Shown here in pieces: positions 32,448 to 36,691 of a DNA stretch of 36,691 nucleotides. A program made the position numbers and the translations under genes. The DNA is from JAGXLC01 sp964461045 (lineage in GTDB: Bacteria; Bacteroidota; Bacteroidia; Bacteroidales; UBA12077): positions 1 through 36,691 of the forward strand of contig CAYWSJ010000031.1 in assembly GCA_964461045.1 (NCBI GenBank), given 5' to 3'. The notes beneath the pieces are model-generated. The model saw only the letters and a list, made by a program, of their open reading frames with translations. It was not told the origin of the DNA and did not search any database. The number at the start of each line of letters is the position of its first letter. The stretch's first letter is position 1.

Positions 32448-33200
32448 TTATTTATATGCCGGTTTAATTGCAGACGATACAGCTGCAGCACCACAAAAAA
32501 GAGGCATATGTTCAACTGCTTCAAAACCAAAATCAGTCAACAAACGTGTTAATTCCTTTCTTGTATAAAATTCACGTGCCGAATAGGCAAGATAATGGTA
32601 GGCTCCCCTTGATTTTGATAAACGTCCGCCGATACCAGAGACAATATTTTTAAGATAAAAGTGAAATCCTTTTCTTATAAAAGACGAATTGGGCTGGCTG
32701 CTTTCTACTATTATTAATTTTCCACCGGGCCTTAACACTCTGAAGATTTCACGTAAGTATAAGGATGTATTGGGATTCTTAAAAGTTATATTTCTAAAAG
32801 CAAATGAAATGCCAACTACATCGAACTCATTATCATTGAAAGGCATCTCTGCCGCATCTCCTTCAACAAAATGGACGTTGCTTACTTTGGATTTCTTAGC
32901 CTTAATCTCCGCTACTTTCAACATAGATGAACTAAAATCGTATCCTGTAACTTTAACTTCTTTATTCTTCTTTGCGATTCTAACTGCCATATCTCCGGTC
33001 CCAGTACCCAGATCCATAACCCTCGAGGGTTTTTCTTCCAGTATCTTTTGCACAGCTTTCTTGCGCCAATGCTCGTCCATGCGAAAAGTCAACAACCGAT
33101 TCAGGAAATCATAACTTTCCGGTACCTTATTAAACATCTTTTGGAGAGGTTTCCCTTTTGCCTTCATTTCAGCCTTTGCAAGTGATTCTTTTGTACTCAT
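32448..33200 (-). CDS. menG: Demethylmenaquinone methyltransferase (UbiE/MenG)
   Basis: A 250-residue cytoplasmic S-adenosylmethionine methyltransferase that puts the final methyl group on menaquinone. Family signs are FNKVPESYDFLNRLLT near 23-38, the SAM-binding VMDLGTGTGDMAVRIA, and FAFRNITF with REIFRVLRPGGKLIIVE, which match the UbiE/COQ5 family. The C-terminal FYTRKELTRLLTDFGF is also typical. The converging histidine kinase ends 3 bp away. No other menaquinone gene is near, as is common for menG. Confidence 0.94.
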   Translation of the reverse strand: MSTKESLAKAEMKAKGKPLQKMFNKVPESYDFLNRLLTFRMDEHWRKKAVQKILEEKPSRVMDLGTGTGDMAVRIAKKNKEVKVTGYDFSSSMLKVAEIKAKKSKVSNVHFVEGDAAEMPFNDNEFDVVGISFAFRNITFKNPNTSLYLREIFRVLRPGGKLIIVESSQPNSSFIRKGFHFYLKNIVSGIGGRLSKSRGAYHYLAYSAREFYTRKELTRLLTDFGFEAVEHMPLFCGAAAVSSAIKPAYK

Positions 33201-33217
33201 ATTCGATATTTAAGTGG

Positions 33218-33245
33218 CAAATATATGTTTTTTATATTTTCAAAA
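33218..33245 (-). promoter_or_regulatory. Possible promoter of menG
   Basis: On the minus strand TTTTG (33241-33245), a 15-bp spacer and TATATTTG (33218-33225). The spacer is shorter than the usual 17-23 bp. It would leave a leader of about 10-15 bases before the ATG at 33200. Confidence 0.4.
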
Positions 33246-33417
33246 CAGGAAAACAGAAATAATGTTTGGCTACAAGAGATCAATATTAAAAAGGAAAATA
33301 AATATGTTTATCAAATTTTTAGCTCTGTTAATATAAATTTTCTAATGTTTTCTAAAAATCTCCTTTAGCCTTCATCCAATAATTTATATTTTAAAGCTCA
33401 AATAAATAAGAAAGAAA

Positions 33418-34152
33418 ATGCCTGAAAAAATAAGAGCTGTTCTAATTGATGACGAACATAAAGGTCTGGAGGTTATGGATAAACTGCTATCGACTCATAA
33501 AGAAATAGATATAGTAGGAAAAATAGATGATACAGACAAAGTCCTTCAATCAATAATTCAAAACAAACCGGAATTGGTTTTTCTGGATATTCAGATGCCT
33601 CAAAAAGATGGTTTTGAAATTCTACACGAATTACAAAACCTATCATTTACACCTAAAGTTATATTTACTACCGCCTATGAACAATATGCTGTAAAAGCAT
33701 TTTGCGAAGAAGTGGTTGACTATTTGCTTAAGCCAATAGACCTGGAAGAATTGTATAAGGCAATTGAAAAATACAAAAAATGCAAAGTTAATACATATCA
33801 AAAACAGACACAGCCTATTCATACACAGGATTCTAAAATTAAATTTCATAGCTGTGATGGAATTGTTTTCTATAACAAAGAGGAAATATTATATGCTGAG
33901 GCAGAAAAGAACTACAGCTTTCTTTATGCAACAAGAAATAGAACAGAACACCTGACAATGAACCTTGGGAAATTAGAAAAAATGTTAGCTTCTCCTCCAT
34001 TTTTCAGAATCAGCCGTTCTATTATTATCAATACTAATTACCTCCGAAAGGTAAACAGAAAGAAGCAAGAATGTATTCTGGAATATAAAGGAGAACTTTT
34101 AAAATTTCACATACCTCAAAAAAAGATAAAGGATTTGAATAATTTTCTGTAA
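33418..34152 (+). CDS. LytTR family response regulator
   Basis: A 244-residue cytoplasmic regulator. The receiver domain has D11/D12 in LIDDEHKG, the phosphoacceptor D57 in LVFLDIQMP, and the lysine in LLKPIDLEEL near 107. A linker precedes the C-terminal LytTR DNA-binding domain (about 140-244), with YAEAEKNYSFLY, FFRISRSIIINTNYLRKV and a final LKFHIPQKKIKDL. The usual partner is a membrane histidine kinase (LytS-like or YehU-like) and none is next to it. The PAS kinases here have HisKA-type phosphotransfer domains, which do not normally pair with LytTR. The following lipoprotein and membrane-thioredoxin genes are on the same strand with gaps of 114 bp and more. Confidence 0.92.
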   Translation: MPEKIRAVLIDDEHKGLEVMDKLLSTHKEIDIVGKIDDTDKVLQSIIQNKPELVFLDIQMPQKDGFEILHELQNLSFTPKVIFTTAYEQYAVKAFCEEVVDYLLKPIDLEELYKAIEKYKKCKVNTYQKQTQPIHTQDSKIKFHSCDGIVFYNKEEILYAEAEKNYSFLYATRNRTEHLTMNLGKLEKMLASPPFFRISRSIIINTNYLRKVNRKKQECILEYKGELLKFHIPQKKIKDLNNFL

Positions 34153-34266
34153 ATAAATATAATTATTTTAGGTATAATAATTGCGGTTTATACCTTTAAT
34201 TTATATATTTAAAAGCCAAATTAAGTATCAAAAACAATTCAATAAAATTTTTCTAAATCTAACACT

Positions 34267-34755
34267 ATGAAAAAAACATTTTTACTACTGGCAATTACCC
34301 TTTTCATAGGGGGAATTTCTTTTCAGTCATGCATTAAAGAAGGCTGTACCGATAGCGATGCTATCAATTATGATGAATATGCCACCGATGATGATGGAAG
34401 TTGTATCTATGAAGGTGAAGGGATCTTCTGGACCGATCAAAACTATGGGTTTGGGGACATAAAGGTTTATATAGAAGGCACTTACGTAGGGTCTATCACA
34501 ATGTACTCTTCTTCTACCCCAGATTGTGGTGAAAGTGGATTCGTAACCATTACAAGAGAAACCGGAGATTACTCCTTTTCTGCAGAATCTACTGATGGTA
34601 CAACTACCTGGTCAGGTGAAATTACAATCAATAAAAATTCATGTTCAAAGATGCGACTTTACGTGAGTAAGAGTGGAAACACAGAGACTTCATTCTCTTT
34701 GTATGGAAATCCCTCAAAAGAACTGGAAGTTGCACCACTTACTGCAATTAAATAA
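34267..34755 (+). CDS. Lipoprotein with a GCTD...DDGSC calcium-type motif
   Basis: A 162-residue exported lipoprotein: signal sequence MKKTFLLLAITLF, lipobox SFQSC (cysteine near 22). Directly after it comes GCTDSDAINYDEYATDDDGS followed by CIY, a disulfide-linked Asp-rich motif found in many Bacteroidota surface proteins and thought to bind Ca2+. The remaining 100 residues form a beta-rich domain with further cysteines (SSTPDCGESGF, NKNSCSKMR). The domain is unrecognised. It probably faces the periplasm or the cell surface. The next gene on the strand has a membrane thioredoxin that might act on its cysteines; a terminator separates them. Confidence 0.82.
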   Translation: MKKTFLLLAITLFIGGISFQSCIKEGCTDSDAINYDEYATDDDGSCIYEGEGIFWTDQNYGFGDIKVYIEGTYVGSITMYSSSTPDCGESGFVTITRETGDYSFSAESTDGTTTWSGEITINKNSCSKMRLYVSKSGNTETSFSLYGNPSKELEVAPLTAIK

Positions 34756-34790
34756 GAATTGAAATCCTTCGGTTAAAAAACTTTTGTCAT

Positions 34791-34842
34791 TCCTTTTCTC
34801 ATAGCATGCAGAAAATAATGCATTTTGAGAAAAGGATTTTTT
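34791..34842 (+). terminator. Rho-independent terminator of the lipoprotein gene
   Basis: TCCTTTTCTCA (34791-34801) and TGAGAAAAGGA (34826-34836) form a perfect 11-bp stem, with an inner ATGCA/TGCAT stem, followed by six T's. It stands between the lipoprotein and the membrane-thioredoxin gene. Confidence 0.9.
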
Positions 34843-34869
34843 ATATTAGTCCCATAAAATCAACAGAAG

Positions 34870-35862
34870 GTGAAAGCAAATAAACAAAAGTTAAAATATT
34901 ACAAACTGAATAAAATTCTGAGTTTATTATTCCCCGTTTTGTTAGGGATTTTGCTGCTGACTGCAGGAATATTAAAACTTATTAATATTAACAGTCTTAT
35001 CATTCAAATAAAAGCTGAATATGAATTAGGCTTTTTTTCTTTGCTAGTCCCTGTTCTGATTTTAATTGAAATATATTTTGGTTTAAACCTGGTAACCCTC
35101 TCCAATACAAAGAAAATCGCCTTAAGCACATTTGTTCTGATTTCATTTTACACCTTATTTTCTTTATATGTTCAAATCTTTCACAATGGGAATAGCTTGT
35201 ATTCTGGTAGTTCAATGAAAATTTTATCAACAGGTTCCTTATTCCTTTTCTATTCTACAAACATAATAATGATAGCTATCTCCTATTACATTTATCACAA
35301 AGGAAATAAAACAACCAATCTTCATATTCTAAGAACCATACAAATCATTTTTATTGGAGTGATTTTTACTACAGGTTTTCAACTAAATAACCGCTTGGTT
35401 TCTTCAGTTTTAAAGAGTTATACTCCGCATACTGATAAAAAAACAACAGAAAATAAAAATTTAAATAAAAAACTTCATAAAGATTTTAACCTTGATAGTT
35501 CAAAAACTTACATGCTTTTCTTTTTTTCTAAGTCATGCTCCTATTGTTTAAATTCTATTGAAAACATTAAATTATATCAAGAAAAAAAATTGGTTGACAG
35601 TGTAATACTCATTCAGTCGGAATTGGGAAAATCGGATAAGATCAACAGCAAATTAAACTATTATCATGATTTGGAGGAAAATAATATACAGTTAAAAATA
35701 ATTCAGCCTGAAATTTTCGGAAAGTATGTTAGAGTATATCCTACAACTCTATTCATAAAAAACAATAAAATACAAATTACACATAAAGGGCTTATGCCCG
35801 CCCCTTTAATATTCAAAAAAATTTATCCGGAAAAATTAATTAATCCCAGGACGGAACAGTAA
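34870..35862 (+). CDS. MauE/DoxX-like membrane protein fused to a thioredoxin-like domain
   Basis: A 330-residue protein. Residues 15-150 are four membrane helices resembling MauE/DoxX (LLTAGILKLIN and LVPVLILIEIYFGLNL are typical of MauE); another helix lies near 155-175. A Lys/Asn-rich linker (about 190-215) precedes a periplasmic thioredoxin-like domain with FFFSKSCSYCLNSIEN (CSYC near 223-226) and a later VYPTTLFIKNNK (cis-Pro region). MauE and similar proteins with an attached thioredoxin support periplasmic disulfide exchange or maturation of exported proteins. The start is GTG 34870, with AGAAG abutting it, so the true start is uncertain. The 3' end overlaps the converging histidine kinase by 23 bp. 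Confidence 0.8.
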   Translation: MKANKQKLKYYKLNKILSLLFPVLLGILLLTAGILKLININSLIIQIKAEYELGFFSLLVPVLILIEIYFGLNLVTLSNTKKIALSTFVLISFYTLFSLYVQIFHNGNSLYSGSSMKILSTGSLFLFYSTNIIMIAISYYIYHKGNKTTNLHILRTIQIIFIGVIFTTGFQLNNRLVSSVLKSYTPHTDKKTTENKNLNKKLHKDFNLDSSKTYMLFFFSKSCSYCLNSIENIKLYQEKKLVDSVILIQSELGKSDKINSKLNYYHDLEENNIQLKIIQPEIFGKYVRVYPTTLFIKNNKIQITHKGLMPAPLIFKKIYPEKLINPRTEQ

Positions 35863-36691
35863 AACAAAAACTACTTCCTTTTCCAAGCTTGCTGTATACA
35901 TTAATTCTACCCCCATTTCTTTCAACAAACTCTTTACAAAGAATCAGCCCCAGACCTGTTCCCTGCTCATTTTCAGTTCCTTCAGTGCTAAATGCTGCAT
36001 CCATATTGAATAATGCCTCTACTCTTTCTTTGGGTATTCCAACGCCTGTATCTTTCACACAGATTTCTATCATGTTTCTATCTTCGAGGTTATCGTAATA
36101 TACAGATGCAGTAATAGTGACTTTACCCCCATTGGGTGTAAACTTCACAGCATTGGAAAGCAAATTTCTAATAATAAAATAAACCGATTCCTGGTTTGCA
36201 TAGGGATGTAAATTTTTTTCAACACTTACTTCCAATTCTAAGTTTTTCCTTCTTAAGTCTTCTTCACAAAGTTTAAAAGCACTATCAATGATCCCTCTCA
36301 AATTAAAGTCTTCGGGAATCACCGATATTTTATCGAGCTGAATTCTTGACCATGTTAACAAATTTTCCAGTAGATTATATGTTCCATCTGCAATTTTAAC
36401 CAGGCTTTTTATGTATTCACTTTCTTCCTCTTTTGTGATGATATCGTAATTTTCTTCCATTAATTTTGCAAATTGCAACAGGTTCGAGACCGGACTTCTC
36501 AGATCATGTGCAAGAATTGAGAAAAATTTATCCTTGGTTGCATTCGCTTCGCGCAATTCTTTTTCCGATTTTCTTAAAGCCTCTTCGCTTTTCTTTCGCT
36601 CTGAGATGTCATTAATGGCTACTACTCTCATTGTTTCTCCATCTCTTTTCACTGTTCTTACATTTACTTCTACAGGAAATACTGTTCCATC
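35840..36691 (-). CDS. PAS-domain sensor histidine kinase, partial (C-terminal part)
   Basis: The frame is open to the right edge (36691), so the start is outside the window and the GTG at 36652 is internal. Visible are the end of a PAS domain with its PAC segment (DGTVFPVEVNVRTVKRDGE, then VVAINDISERKKSEE), a coiled coil, a HisKA domain with FFSILAHDLRSPVSNLL, and a HATPase with NLLSNAVKFT, VKDTGVGIP and GTGLGLILCKEF. The catalytic part resembles that of the kinase at 31048 closely, so the two may be paralogs. No response regulator is visible beside it. The last 23 bp overlap the converging membrane-thioredoxin gene. Confidence 0.9.
   Translation of the reverse strand, partial: DGTVFPVEVNVRTVKRDGETMRVVAINDISERKKSEEALRKSEKELREANATKDKFFSILAHDLRSPVSNLLQFAKLMEENYDIITKEEESEYIKSLVKIADGTYNLLENLLTWSRIQLDKISVIPEDFNLRGIIDSAFKLCEEDLRRKNLELEVSVEKNLHPYANQESVYFIIRNLLSNAVKFTPNGGKVTITASVYYDNLEDRNMIEICVKDTGVGIPKERVEALFNMDAAFSTEGTENEQGTGLGLILCKEFVERNGGRINVYSKLGKGSSFCFTVPSWD

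Noticed and set aside
33418..34152. LytTR regulator as direct partner of the PAS kinase at 31048
   Set aside because: menG on the opposite strand separates them, and LytTR regulators usually pair with LytS-type kinases, not HisKA kinases.

Overview
The window reads as chromosome from an AT-rich Bacteroidota, probably near the Marinilabiliales/Bacteroidales. The evidence is the gene order bamD-rpoZ-coaBC-DUF4835-recN-fabI, a Bacteroidetes-type omega subunit, a serine palmitoyltransferase for sphingolipids, a menaquinone methyltransferase, a reg_prop/Y_Y_Y sensor, LytTR signalling, and promoters of the Bacteroidetes type (TTG, 17-23 bp, TAnnTTTG). It is a draft scaffold: 100 Ns (31518-31617) interrupt a histidine kinase.

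Layout. 1-0.3 kb: end of an ABC exporter. 0.3-1.4 kb: a DUF819 membrane protein. 1.6-7.5 kb (minus): the housekeeping cluster bamD to fabI, covering outer-membrane assembly, RNA polymerase omega, coenzyme A synthesis, DNA repair and fatty acid synthesis. 7.7-8.9 kb: serine palmitoyltransferase, divergent from bamD, with its own promoter and terminator. 9-17.5 kb: single genes and small operons: a small membrane protein, thioredoxin reductase, tRNA-Pro(GGG), a DsrE-like lipoprotein, a Yip1-like protein, an AlbA_2/Schlafen-like protein, a CDF metal exporter, marR-MATE and YceI. 17.7-23.5 kb: a large beta-propeller sensor ending in a SpoIIE phosphatase, and penicillin-binding protein 1A.

23.7-30.9 kb is the most distinctive part: a metalloid/thiol-redox island, visibly richer in G+C around 24.7-27.4 kb. 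The rightward operon is arsR, a CPKC thioredoxin-like protein, an ArsF-like CATC lipoprotein, an ArsG-like permease and an ArsP_1/DUF318 permease. A converging leftward operon is arsR, a rhodanese and a TSUP sulfur-anion exporter. OsmC, a CKKC thioredoxin-like protein and thioredoxin-type arsenate reductase (arsC) follow. Together they suggest arsenate reduction, (organo)arsenical export and management of thiol/sulfane sulfur, each arm under its own ArsR sensor. Function is inferred from families and context only.

31-36.7 kb: a PAS histidine kinase split by the gap, menG, a LytTR response regulator, a small calcium-motif lipoprotein, a MauE/DoxX-like membrane protein fused to a thioredoxin domain, and a second PAS histidine kinase running off the right edge.

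No insertion sequence, prophage, CRISPR array or rRNA was found. Several intergenic regions hold short degenerate repeats or hairpins that look like dispersed elements.
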